Source: Desulfobacca sp. 4484_104 | GTDB taxonomy: Bacteria; Desulfobacterota; Desulfobaccia; Desulfobaccales; Desulfobaccaceae | Reading direction: 5' to 3' | DNA length: 35,168 nt | Assembly: GCA_002049795.1 (NCBI GenBank) | Contig: MUKC01000036.1 | Coordinates: 1-35,168, forward strand | Shown here: one piece after another, positions 26,903 to 35,158 of the stretch | Numbering within the stretch: the first letter of the stretch is position 1 | Layout of the letters: each line of letters opens with the position of its first letter | Translations under genes and position numbers: made by a program | The notes under the pieces: model-generated | Told to the model about the DNA's origin: nothing | Databases searched by the model: none | The model's input: only the letters and a program-made list of their open reading frames with translations

Positions 26903-27697
26903 ATGATCATTATCGGTGAAAAGCTCAACGCTACCTTACCGGCGATCAAAGAGATTATCCAGCAGCAAGACACTGACCGGCTGGTGGCCCTGGCCCAGCA
27001 ACAGGCCAGCGCCGGGGCGGATTTTATTGATATCAATGTGGGCACCGGCATCGGTTCTCAGGCCGACGAAGTCCAAGCCATGCAATGGGCCGTGAGTGCT
27101 ATTCAGGAGCGGCTGGAGACCCCGCTCTGTCTGGACAGCGCCGACCCCGTGGTGCTGACCGCCGGTCTGCAAGCTATTAACCATGGTCCGGCGATGATCA
27201 ATTCCACCAAAGCCGAACAGGCGAGTCTCGATGAAATTGTGCCGCTGGCGGCCCGATATGACGCCTGGCTGGTGGCCCTGACCATGGACGAAGCCGGGAT
27301 CCCCAAGACGGTGGAAGATCGCCTGCAGGCCGCCGCGAAGATCATGGAGGCAATCGACCAGCACGGCGTGCCGCGGCCACATTTATTTTTTGACCCCTTG
27401 GTCATGCCGATCAGTACGGATATTAGCTATGGCCTGGTCACCCTCAACACCGTGAGCGCCCTGAAGGAGAAGTATCCCGAGGCCAAGACCGTGCTCGGCC
27501 TTTCCAATATTTCCTTTGGCCTGCCGGCCCGGCCTCGGATTAATGCTGCTTTTATGCATATGTGTCTTTATTCCGGACTTGATGCCGCCATTATCGATCC
27601 GCTGGATGACATCTTGATGGCGGCAGTTACTACTGGTGAGGTATTAGTAGGCCGGGACCGGCGGTGCCGACGCTATCTGCGGGCGTTTCGAAGCTAA
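26903..27697 (+). CDS. mtgA: methyltetrahydrofolate:corrinoid methyltransferase (MtgA/AcsE-like)
   Basis: This pterin-binding TIM barrel of 264 residues moves a methyl group between a corrinoid protein and tetrahydrofolate. Landmarks are IIIGEKLNAT at the N-terminus, ADFIDINVGTG, PLCLDSADP, MINSTKAEQ, LFFDPLVMPISTD and VLGLSNISFGLPARP, ending with a complete CRRYLRAF tail. In an MttB context it most likely accepts methyl groups from the corrinoid protein to give methyl-THF for the Wood-Ljungdahl pathway, as MtgA does. The ATG follows a GGAGGG ribosome-binding site 21 bases after the first mttB-like gene. Confidence 0.92.
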   Translation: MIIIGEKLNATLPAIKEIIQQQDTDRLVALAQQQASAGADFIDINVGTGIGSQADEVQAMQWAVSAIQERLETPLCLDSADPVVLTAGLQAINHGPAMINSTKAEQASLDEIVPLAARYDAWLVALTMDEAGIPKTVEDRLQAAAKIMEAIDQHGVPRPHLFFDPLVMPISTDISYGLVTLNTVSALKEKYPEAKTVLGLSNISFGLPARPRINAAFMHMCLYSGLDAAIIDPLDDILMAAVTTGEVLVGRDRRCRRYLRAFRS

Positions 27698-27766
27698 TGG
27701 CTAGGTTAAGTATCCATGCTGCTTGATAAACCGGCTGACCATAATCATTTCTTCAGGAGGTTATAA

Positions 27767-29317
27767 GTGATCGACACATTCCGCGCCGGGGTTTTAGTCA
27801 AACCATACGAACGTCTGAGCCCAGAACAGGTGAAAAGCCTGGATCAGGCTTCTTTACAAATTCTAGCTGAGCCAGGAGTCTGGTGTTATAACCAACGAGC
27901 CGCGCAGCTCTTTAAAGACCATGGTGCCCAGGTTCAGGAAGAATCGGGAACCACCCACCGCTGCTGGCGGATAAGTTTCCCGGCCGGACTGATCAAGGAG
28001 GCCGTCGCCCAGGCACCGTCGGCGCTGGTGTTGGGGGCCCGCAAGCCGGAAAACCGCCTGTGGCTGGATGCGGAAGTGCCCCGGGTTTACTTTGGCACGG
28101 GTTCAGAAGCCAATATCTGGATCGAGACCGAAGTGGAAGAATTTGTCAGTGTCAGAGACGGTCAGACTACTGTGAGAGTGCCCCGTTATAAGGAGCTTCG
28201 GGGTACCACCGAACTCCTCAGCCGGGCCGCCAGCCTGTGCGATAAGTTGGAGCACCTGGACTTTTTTATCCGGCCTTTAAATATTCAAGATCCGGGAATT
28301 ACTACCAGCAACCACGATGTCAACAAATTTTTTGCCAGCCTCAATAACATTACCAAGCACGTGCAGGCCGGTCTGACCGACCTTTCGGCTTTACCGGATG
28401 TGGTGCGGTTGGCGGAAATCGTCGCCGGGGGTCAACCGGCCCTGCTGGAAAATCCATTGATTTCCTTCATTGCCTGTGTGTTTAAGAGCCCTTTGCAGAT
28501 TGTCGACGACACCGCGGAAAAAGTGTTCGCCATTGTGGAATCGGGCCTGCCTTTGGTTATCTCCTCCTCTCCCCAGGGTGGGTCCTCGGCTCCCATTCAG
28601 GAAGCCGGCATGGTCGCCCAGATCAATGCCGAGATCTTGGCCGGCATTACCTTGACCCAACTGATTAAAGCCGGGGCACCGGTGTTATATGGCAGTGTGC
28701 CGGTCCGGGCCCGGTTAGATGATCTGCATGATCTCTACGGCTGTCCAGAATTCAACCAATACAACATTGATTGTGTGCAGTTAGCCCGTTATTACAAATT
28801 ACCCTGTTATTCCACCGCCGGGGTCGGCGATGCCAAAGTACCGGGCCTGCAGGCGCTGTTTGAGAAGCTATTCACCCATCTCTACATGGCCATGACCGGG
28901 GCGCAATACATTCATTATGCCTTTGGCCTGTTAGACCGGACTAACAGCTTCTGTCCTCTGCAAGCCGTGCTGGATAATGAGCAGATCGGCAAGATCAAAC
29001 ATTGTCTGCGTCAGCCCCGGCTGGATAGTGATGATTTAGAGGATGCCTTACAGATGGTCAAGAAGGTCATGGCTTCCAACCATCGGCTTTTTACCCGTCA
29101 CACCCGGAAGGCCGTGCATCGCGGCGAAATTTCCACTCCGTATCATTTCGAAGCCAAGCAGATGGAGGATAAAGTCATTGAAAAAGCTCTGAATTTTATG
29201 ACTCAGTTAGAGTCCCAGGCTGCCCCTCATCTGGAGCAGCATCAGGTCGAAGCGATTTTCGCTGAGATCCCAGGGCTTTTGCCGAATCTTAAAAAATTTA
29301 GCGGAGATAATCTATGA
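27767..29317 (+). CDS. second, divergent MttB-family methyltransferase
   Basis: The 516 residues are clearly homologous to the first MttB-like protein but distant from it. Shared landmarks are YFGTGSEANIW, TLTQLIKAGAPVLYGS, PCYSTAGVGDAKVPGLQALF and HTRKAVHRGE. Differences include an extra acidic segment after the GTG motif (ETEVEEFVSVRDG), a longer loop with LDDLHDLYGCPEFNQYNI, and a C-terminus without the usual P.L..R...E.W pattern. There is no internal TAG, so no pyrrolysine. The GTG start has an ideal AGGAGG ribosome-binding site six bases upstream. It probably handles another substrate than its neighbour, or forms a complex with it. Only one corrinoid protein is encoded here to serve both. 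Confidence 0.9.
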   Translation: MIDTFRAGVLVKPYERLSPEQVKSLDQASLQILAEPGVWCYNQRAAQLFKDHGAQVQEESGTTHRCWRISFPAGLIKEAVAQAPSALVLGARKPENRLWLDAEVPRVYFGTGSEANIWIETEVEEFVSVRDGQTTVRVPRYKELRGTTELLSRAASLCDKLEHLDFFIRPLNIQDPGITTSNHDVNKFFASLNNITKHVQAGLTDLSALPDVVRLAEIVAGGQPALLENPLISFIACVFKSPLQIVDDTAEKVFAIVESGLPLVISSSPQGGSSAPIQEAGMVAQINAEILAGITLTQLIKAGAPVLYGSVPVRARLDDLHDLYGCPEFNQYNIDCVQLARYYKLPCYSTAGVGDAKVPGLQALFEKLFTHLYMAMTGAQYIHYAFGLLDRTNSFCPLQAVLDNEQIGKIKHCLRQPRLDSDDLEDALQMVKKVMASNHRLFTRHTRKAVHRGEISTPYHFEAKQMEDKVIEKALNFMTQLESQAAPHLEQHQVEAIFAEIPGLLPNLKKFSGDNL

Positions 29318-29367
29318 ACCCCCAAGCTTTAAGAATTAAAAGCATTAATTATCAAGAGGAGAGTTCA

Positions 29368-30051
29368 GTGAACCACCAAGAACTGATTGAGAAGATCGCC
29401 TTCAATGTGATCCAGGGCCGATTAGAAGCGGAAGACGAAGGCTTTGACGCCGGACTGGAAGGTCAACCCGCGGTGACTGAACTGATGCAACAAGCCTTGG
29501 AGCAAGGTGTTGATCCCAAAGACATCGTCATAGGAGCCTTGACCCGTTCCATGGAGATGGTCGGCGAAAAGTTTGAGCGCAATGAATATCTGATCCCGGA
29601 TATGTTGGCCTCGGCCGAGTGTGTGGGGGCGGCCATGGAAATGTTGGCCCCGCATCTGATGAAGGCCGGTATTAAGAGTAAAGGCAAATTCATTATTGCC
29701 ACGGTAGCCGGCGATTTACATGATATCGGCAAAAATATCGTGGCCATCATGTTAAAGGGCGCGGGATACGAAGTCATCGATCTGGGTACCGACGTTTCGG
29801 TGGATCGCATCCTGGAGGCGGTCCGAGAACATCAGGCCCCGTATGTCGGGCTTTCGGCCCTGTTAACCACTACCATGCGGGTTATGGGAGAAGTGGTGCA
29901 GAAACTTGATGAGCAAGGATTGCGCCAACAGGTCAAGGTGCTGATCGGCGGCGCTCCCACTTCGACGGAATTTGCCCAACAGATCGGGGCTGACGCCTAT
30001 TGCAAAGATGCCTTTCAAGCCATTGATAAATTGAAAACCTTCAAGAGTTAA
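29368..30051 (+). CDS. methyltransferase corrinoid protein (MtbC/MttC/MtgC-like)
   Basis: This cobalamin-binding methyl carrier has a helical cap domain (about 1-90, with GALTRSMEMVGEKFERNEYLIPDML) and a Rossmann-like B12 domain with the lower-ligand motif DLHDIGKNIV (DxHxxG) and the nucleotide-loop motif IGGAPTS. I prefer the GTG at 29368 (VNHQELIEKIA), which follows GAGGAGAG. An ATG at 29314 overlaps the stop of the preceding gene but adds a tail foreign to the family. Length is about 227 residues, the family norm. It is the shared methyl carrier between the MttB-type proteins and the MtgA-like enzyme. Confidence 0.94.
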   Translation: MNHQELIEKIAFNVIQGRLEAEDEGFDAGLEGQPAVTELMQQALEQGVDPKDIVIGALTRSMEMVGEKFERNEYLIPDMLASAECVGAAMEMLAPHLMKAGIKSKGKFIIATVAGDLHDIGKNIVAIMLKGAGYEVIDLGTDVSVDRILEAVREHQAPYVGLSALLTTTMRVMGEVVQKLDEQGLRQQVKVLIGGAPTSTEFAQQIGADAYCKDAFQAIDKLKTFKS

Positions 30052-30068
30052 TTTCGGGAGAAAATCAT

Positions 30069-31328
30069 ATGGCTGAAAAGACCGCCTATACTCAGGCTTT
30101 TCGAACCGGCAAATATGAGAAGGCCAGCGGTCTGCTGGGGAAATACGACAATGTCCGGCGCTTCTGGGAGGATCAGGTTACGAGCTACTGTTTGCGGCCG
30201 GTTCTCCAACAATTGGTAGACCATAAACGCCAACGCCTGGAAAGAGTCCGCATTATCGATCTGGGCTGCGGCAGCGGCGATGGTTATGATCTATTGATGG
30301 GGGTGACGACTAAAGATCCCGGCATCTTCGAATGGATTACCGCGGCGATTACCCCGGACATACTGCAAGAGTACGTGGGATTGGACATCAACCCCGACCT
30401 GATCAAACAGGCCGAAGAATACCATGCCTATAACCCCAAAACCCGGTTTTTGATCGGCGACCTGTCCAATGGCTTAACTCCAGAAGTTAAGGCAGAAAAA
30501 CCCTTTGATATTTATTTCTCTTCCTTCGGGACCTTTTCGCACTTCCACGATCACCAGAGCGCTAAAATCATCGCCGATATCTGTCGGCATGCCCCGGCCG
30601 AGGCGATTTTTGTGGGCGATTGGCTGGGGCGTTACTCCTATGAATGGCAGGATCTCTGGCATCATCCGGTGGATCAGGAGTATTTCATGGATTACCGGAT
30701 TTCCTATATTTACCCAGAGGAGCAACGCAGCCAGGTGGAGGTGGCCAGTTTTCCCTTGCGATTGATCACCAAAGATGAGCTCATGCACATTATTGCTCAG
30801 GCCGCTGAGCAGTCGGGGGTAGCCATCAAGCCGCTAAGCTTCGTTGACCGCTCGATTTTTATTGGCCGACATATGGATACCGGTGATTACAACGCCAATT
30901 GTCCCAAGTTGCGGGGACCGGTAAACTCTCTTTTTGAAAGCTACCTGCGGACTGAATTGGAGAGCCTGCTGGTGGACTATGTGCCTCGCCCCGGATTTGA
31001 TTATCTCAATAACTTTTTTGAGATGTTTTTCATGTCCTGTAATGCCCTGGTGAAATATACCATCGCGTTGCTGAGTAACTACGATAGCAACAGACGGAAA
31101 GTTGATGATCCGCCGCCGATTATGCCTTTCTATCCCGAGCCCCTCAAAGAAGTCATGGCCACCATGCTGAGCATCATCGAAGGGATCGGTTGGGTGCCCT
31201 GGGGCGATGTGCGGGCTAATCTCATTGAACCGATGTTGGGTTATTCGCTGCGCAAGCTGGAAATGGAACTTCAGCCTGGAACCGGTGTGGGACACGGACT
31301 GATCGGCATCTTTGAAATTCGCAAATAG
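30069..31328 (+). CDS. large SAM-dependent methyltransferase of unknown substrate
   Basis: The 419-residue protein has a class I methyltransferase core with motif I IIDLGCGSGDGYDLL (about 62-76), the acidic loop YVGLDINPDLIKQA and a following FLIGDLSNG and FDIYFSSFGTFSHF. The core ends near residue 260. The last 150 residues (from about NCPKLRGPVNSL to the end) form a separate region I do not recognise, with mixed aromatic helices. The gene begins 17 bases after the corrinoid gene with a GGGAG ribosome-binding site, so it is part of the same unit. Standard MttB systems have no such enzyme. Its substrate is unknown; a small amine or carboxylate made or used by the island is a guess. Confidence 0.8.
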   Translation: MAEKTAYTQAFRTGKYEKASGLLGKYDNVRRFWEDQVTSYCLRPVLQQLVDHKRQRLERVRIIDLGCGSGDGYDLLMGVTTKDPGIFEWITAAITPDILQEYVGLDINPDLIKQAEEYHAYNPKTRFLIGDLSNGLTPEVKAEKPFDIYFSSFGTFSHFHDHQSAKIIADICRHAPAEAIFVGDWLGRYSYEWQDLWHHPVDQEYFMDYRISYIYPEEQRSQVEVASFPLRLITKDELMHIIAQAAEQSGVAIKPLSFVDRSIFIGRHMDTGDYNANCPKLRGPVNSLFESYLRTELESLLVDYVPRPGFDYLNNFFEMFFMSCNALVKYTIALLSNYDSNRRKVDDPPPIMPFYPEPLKEVMATMLSIIEGIGWVPWGDVRANLIEPMLGYSLRKLEMELQPGTGVGHGLIGIFEIRK

Positions 31329-31415
31329 AGCTGCCTGGCCCAGAGGGATAATTTTTAAATTAATCGTCAGCCCTGGGCTTAAAAAGTTAATTATCGATTT
31401 TGTGGAGCACTTATT

Positions 31416-32936
31416 GTGAGTGGATTTGTAGTTATCTATGGAAACCCTAAGCGGGGCCAACTTGATGCCATGTTCAACCGCATCAGCCATCGGGGGTCGC
31501 GCTGGCAAGAGGTTTACGCCTCTCCCAATATCATGATGGCCCAAAATTATCTGGACGCCGATATCCCCGGGGCCTCTGATGACCTGAAGATTTTTGGGAA
31601 TCATGGTCCCGATATCGACCTAAAAATTTGCTACGACGGCCAGATGGGCAATTGGCCGGAACTGGCGGCCCGGTATGGAATTCCCCGCGGACCGCTCCAA
31701 GAAGAGTCGCTAATCCTCAAATTATATCAAAAGCAGGGCACCGGCATGTTCCATTACTTAAATGATGCCCTCTTTGCCCTGGTTATTAGCAATGGCGATC
31801 AGCTCTTGGTGGCCCGCGACCTGCTGGGCATTAAGACCCTCTTTTATGGCTGGCAAGACGGAAATCTCTACCTGGGTTCGGAGCTGAAAAGCCTGGTACC
31901 GGTCATCGATGAGGTTTTTGAATTTCCTGCCGGTTGCTATATGGACCAGAAAGGCCAGATTTTCCGGTTTGCCGAATTGCCCCAAAAACCGCCTCAAGTT
32001 GCGCATACCGATCTGAATCAGATAGTAGAGGATATCCGGGATATCATTCAACGCAGTGTCACCAACCGGTTGGATTTCCAGGTTAAGACCGGCAGTCTGC
32101 TCAGTGGCGGCATCGACAGCAGTGTAATTGCCAGTCTGGCCAGCCAGGCTTATCACAACAGATTTGGCCCTGACGCCCGGCTGCCCACCTTTGCCTTGGG
32201 AGTAGGAGAAAGTCAGGATATCATTAATGCCCGTCTAATGGCCCGCCATCTCAATTCCGACCATGCCGAATTAGTTGTTGGCCTGGAAGAAGTGCTGGCC
32301 GTCCTGCCCGAAGTGGTTTACTACCTGGAGTCCTTCGACCCCTCCCTGGTCCGCAGTGCCGCGTCCAATTTTCTCATTTCCCGTTACGCCCGGGAAAAGG
32401 GTATTCAGGTGCTGCTGTCCGGCGAGGGGGGCGACGAAGTCTTTTGCGGCTACCTCTACCTGAAGCAATATCCCTTGGCGGAGCTGTTTGCCCGCCAGAT
32501 GGAATGCCTCGGGTTTTTACACAACAACGCCTCCTTGCGTCTGGATCGGATGAATCTGGCCAACTCCATCCGGGTCGTCGCCCCCTTGATCTCCGGCGAA
32601 TTGCTGGAATACTCCCTAGCCCTGCCGGCCGAATATAAGCAGAAGCCAGAGGGAGAGGGCAAAATCGAAAAATGGATTTTCCGCAAGGCTTTTGAAGATC
32701 TGCTGCCCCCAGAAGTCGTCTGGCGCCTCAAACAGGAGTTTTCCCAAGGGTCGGGGTCTGCTGAGGTTTTACCCCGGTATTTTGAAAAAGTTATCAGCGA
32801 TGCGGAGCTGTCCCAGGCGCAGTCCCAGTTTCCCATGGTCCGGAGCAAGGAAGAGCTTTATTATTTCCAGATTTTCACTGAGCATTTCGGCCACGGGCGG
32901 GCGCTTGACACCGTCGGCCAGTGGGTCTGTTTATAA
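31416..32936 (+). CDS. asparagine-synthetase-like protein with an inactive glutaminase site
   Basis: The 506 residues have the AsnB layout. The synthetase half is well kept: ATP loop LLSGGIDSSVIASL (about 228), LLSGEGGDEVFCGY (about 332) and the C-terminal LPPEVVWRLKQEFSQGSG, which closely follows the E. coli AsnB ending. The glutaminase half keeps its fold (HRG, VARDLLGIKTLFYG) but loses its chemistry: residue 2 is serine (codon AGT) instead of the nucleophilic cysteine of MCGI, and the glutamine-binding RLSI and NGEIYN motifs are absent. The GTG start follows TGGAG by 8 bases. It may use free ammonia or another amine, as beta-lactam synthetase-type relatives do not hydrolyse glutamine either. 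Confidence 0.88.
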   Translation: MSGFVVIYGNPKRGQLDAMFNRISHRGSRWQEVYASPNIMMAQNYLDADIPGASDDLKIFGNHGPDIDLKICYDGQMGNWPELAARYGIPRGPLQEESLILKLYQKQGTGMFHYLNDALFALVISNGDQLLVARDLLGIKTLFYGWQDGNLYLGSELKSLVPVIDEVFEFPAGCYMDQKGQIFRFAELPQKPPQVAHTDLNQIVEDIRDIIQRSVTNRLDFQVKTGSLLSGGIDSSVIASLASQAYHNRFGPDARLPTFALGVGESQDIINARLMARHLNSDHAELVVGLEEVLAVLPEVVYYLESFDPSLVRSAASNFLISRYAREKGIQVLLSGEGGDEVFCGYLYLKQYPLAELFARQMECLGFLHNNASLRLDRMNLANSIRVVAPLISGELLEYSLALPAEYKQKPEGEGKIEKWIFRKAFEDLLPPEVVWRLKQEFSQGSGSAEVLPRYFEKVISDAELSQAQSQFPMVRSKEELYYFQIFTEHFGHGRALDTVGQWVCL

Positions 32937-32997
32937 TCTGCGGTTCATTAAGGAAACCCTTGACCAACGGCCATGAGGCGTCTGCCTGCCAGATGGT

Positions 32998-34161
32998 TTA
33001 AAGCTGGCCTAATATAGCGACGATCTTTTCCGCGGCCCGGCCGTCGCCATAAGGGTTAACGGCTTGAGCCATTTTTTGGTAGCAACTGGTATCGCTTAGC
33101 AGTTCATTGACAGCTTGCGTGATTTGCCGCCGCTCGGCGCCTACCAGTTTAACAGTTCCGGCCCAGACGCCTTCCGGGCGTTCGGTAACCTCCCGCATTA
33201 CCAGGACCGGTTTTCCCAAAGCCGGGGCTTCTTCCTGGATGCCGCCGGAATCGGTGAGCACTAGGTGGCTACGGGCCAGAAGATAAACAAACGAGGCATA
33301 GTCTAGGGGGGGTGAAAGGGAGATGCGGCTGCGGCGGTTAGGACGGGCGGGGGTATGAGGCACATCCAGATGAGGGCCCAGAATCTCGTACACCGGGCGC
33401 TGGACGTTGGGGTTGAGGTGAACCGGGTAAACAATATGGAGATTGCCATCCTGTCTGACCAGGTCGCGCAGCGCCAGACAGATGTTTTGAAATCCGGCCC
33501 CAAAATTCTCCCGGCGGTGGCCGGTGACCAGCAGCAGGCGGCTGCCGTCCAGGCAGAGGCCATAATTCCGGGCCAGATGCACCTGCCAGCGTTCCTCCTG
33601 GGCGGCCAGACGCTGAACCGTCCAGAGGAGGGCGTCAATCACGGTATTGCCGGTGACCCAGATCCGCTCGGCGGCAATCTGTTCCGCCAGCAGGTTGTCC
33701 CGGGCCCAAGCAGTAGGGGCAAAGTGGTAATCGGCTACGGCTCCGGTGAGGCGACGGTTCATTTCCTCCGGGTACGGTCGATATTTATCGCGGGTCCGCA
33801 ATCCCGCCTCAACATGGCCTACCGGAATCCGAGCATAAAAAGCCGCCAGCGCGGCGGCAAAGGTGGTGGTGGTATCCCCGTGCACCAGGACCAGATCCGG
33901 ACGTTCCTGCAGCAATACCTGTTTTAATCCTGACAACACCCGGCCGGTGAGATCAAACAGGTCCTGGTCCGGGGCCATCAGATCCAGGTCATAGTCGGGG
34001 GTAATGCCGAAGAATTCCAACACCTGATCCAACATCTGGCGGTGCTGAGCGGTGACCGCGACTTTGACGTGAAAGGCCCCGATCGCCCGCAGGCGCAAGA
34101 CCACCGGGGCCATCTTGATGGCCTCGGGCCGGGTGCCAAAGATGAGCAGGACTTTTTTCAT
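32998..34161 (-). CDS. wecB: UDP-N-acetylglucosamine 2-epimerase (non-hydrolysing)
   Basis: WecB interconverts UDP-GlcNAc and UDP-ManNAc for surface polysaccharides. The 387 residues contain IFGTRPEAIKMAPVV at the N-terminus, VHGDTTTTFAAALAAFY, VGHVEAGLRT and YPEEMNRRL (the catalytic acidic residues), VTGHRREN (catalytic histidine) and the UDP-binding LTDSGGIQEEAPALGKPVLV. Length is normal. The ATG at 34161 has no clear ribosome-binding site. It converges on the AsnB-like gene. Confidence 0.95.
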   Translation of the reverse strand: MKKVLLIFGTRPEAIKMAPVVLRLRAIGAFHVKVAVTAQHRQMLDQVLEFFGITPDYDLDLMAPDQDLFDLTGRVLSGLKQVLLQERPDLVLVHGDTTTTFAAALAAFYARIPVGHVEAGLRTRDKYRPYPEEMNRRLTGAVADYHFAPTAWARDNLLAEQIAAERIWVTGNTVIDALLWTVQRLAAQEERWQVHLARNYGLCLDGSRLLLVTGHRRENFGAGFQNICLALRDLVRQDGNLHIVYPVHLNPNVQRPVYEILGPHLDVPHTPARPNRRSRISLSPPLDYASFVYLLARSHLVLTDSGGIQEEAPALGKPVLVMREVTERPEGVWAGTVKLVGAERRQITQAVNELLSDTSCYQKMAQAVNPYGDGRAAEKIVAILGQL

Positions 34162-34170
34162 TGATTTTTA

Positions 34171-34185
34171 ATAATTGACAATTAT
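34171..34185. promoter_or_regulatory. palindrome upstream of wecB
   Basis: ATAATTG-A-CAATTAT is a perfect 15-base palindrome about 10 bases before the wecB start codon on the reverse strand. Its position suits an operator or an mRNA element, but no consensus is known to me. Confidence 0.3.
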
Positions 34186-34200
34186 CGCCGGGTTGGGCCC

Positions 34201-34311
34201 AATCTGGATGTCAAGATTGAGCGGGTAAAGTTTGACTTGCTCAAGTGGATCATTCCCCTGCTTATCGGCCAGGGCGCCTTCATTATCACTATTTTAAAGT
34301 TGCTGCAGTAA
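34201..34311 (+). pseudogene. remnant of a small coiled-coil membrane protein gene
   Basis: A 36-codon frame ending at TAA 34309-34311 encodes a charged amphipathic start (DVKIERVKFDLLKW) followed by one hydrophobic segment (IIPLLIGQGAFIITILKLL). This closely resembles the C-terminal anchor of short coiled-coil membrane proteins (DUF1640-like) that are common in bacteria. The frame stays open upstream for some codons (to about 34168) but has no start codon and no coiled coil. It looks like the surviving 3' end of a gene. Confidence 0.5.
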
Positions 34312-34386
34312 ACCCTTTACTATCATCTATTAAACCTTAAAAAATCAACAAATTGCTTGTCTGATGAGCGTTCTCGCCCATGTTGG

Positions 34387-34437
34387 TGGAACAGGTTTGT
34401 AACCTGTTCCTTGGCACCGGCAAGATGCCGGTGCCAC
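34387..34437 (+). repeat. dispersed double-hairpin repeat, copy 2
   Basis: The 51 bases form hairpin 1 (GGAACAGGTT, short loop, AACCTGTTCC) and hairpin 2 (GGCACCGGCA, short loop, TGCCGGTGCC). They match 15481-15530 read on the other strand. The element lies between two gene ends and a remnant, a typical place for such repeats. Confidence 0.8.
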
Positions 34438-34459
34438 CAGAAAATATTTTTGGAGATGG

Positions 34460-35158
34460 CTACCGGAGCTTCTCAAACCAGAAGCAGGCATTATTGGATT
34501 CGGGATAAACTGCGTAGCATTGAAGCACTTGCTGTTTGTTGGCAATAACCCAGTTCTTTCGGCTCCTAGGAATGTGGAATCTTTCTTCTTTCAACCGCCA
34601 GCCAACCGAAAAAAGCCGGTTAATGTTTTCAAAATCATAGACTCTTTGGAAATCGTCCTGGGAAAATTTACCCGCAAAGGGGAGGGTGAGCAGTAGGGAC
34701 CCGCCAGGCTTAAGCAAGCGGTGTAGGGTTGCAACCGCCATTTCGTCTCCCTGCCGAGCCATCTTTTCCCCATAATACCCCAGGCCAATATGTTCCAGGG
34801 TAGAAATACAGGTAACTACATCAAAAGGCGACAAACCCTCCCCAAAGCTGGCGTCAGTTACATCACCCGAAATATAAGTCAGGTTGCGATGGCGCAGAGG
34901 ATAGGGTCGAATGTCCACGGCCACTACCTGGTGGCCCTGTCGGGCCAGTTGCAGAGGCACGTAGGAGGACGATGAGCCGATATCCAGAATGCGCAAAGGC
35001 TGAGGGCTATTGGCTGATTTTATCTGTAATATACATGACTTAGCGAACTCTCTCTCTCTCTCTCTTATAGTCACGAACCCTGCCCATTTGAGCATAATTC
35101 TTACGGCATATCTGGCTTTAATCTCCCAGCCGCTGGTCCCAGCCGAATCAGTTCTCAT
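34460..35158 (-). CDS. SAM-dependent methyltransferase with (CT)9 tract
   Basis: The 232 residues form a class I methyltransferase with motif I LRILDIGSSSSYVPLQLA (about 55-72), VVAVDIRPYPL, the post-motif FDVVTCISTLEHIG and LKPGGSLLLTLPF. The substrate is unknown; being near wecB, a sugar or surface polysaccharide is plausible. The ATG at 35158 is 10 bases from the window edge and no other start is better. Residues REREREF near position 32 are encoded by a dinucleotide tract, so length changes there would switch the frame. Confidence 0.85.
   Translation of the reverse strand: MRTDSAGTSGWEIKARYAVRIMLKWAGFVTIREREREFAKSCILQIKSANSPQPLRILDIGSSSSYVPLQLARQGHQVVAVDIRPYPLRHRNLTYISGDVTDASFGEGLSPFDVVTCISTLEHIGLGYYGEKMARQGDEMAVATLHRLLKPGGSLLLTLPFAGKFSQDDFQRVYDFENINRLFSVGWRLKEERFHIPRSRKNWVIANKQQVLQCYAVYPESNNACFWFEKLR
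35048..35065. repeat. (CT)9 microsatellite inside the methyltransferase gene
   Basis: Eighteen bases of pure CT repeat (GA on the coding strand) lie about 30 codons after the start. Slippage by one unit would shift the frame and cut the protein before its SAM-binding motif. Confidence 0.85.

Noticed and set aside
25412-29317. Pyrrolysine-dependent methyltransferase genes
   Set aside because: Neither MttB-family frame contains an internal TAG, and no pylT-like tRNA or pyl genes are present.
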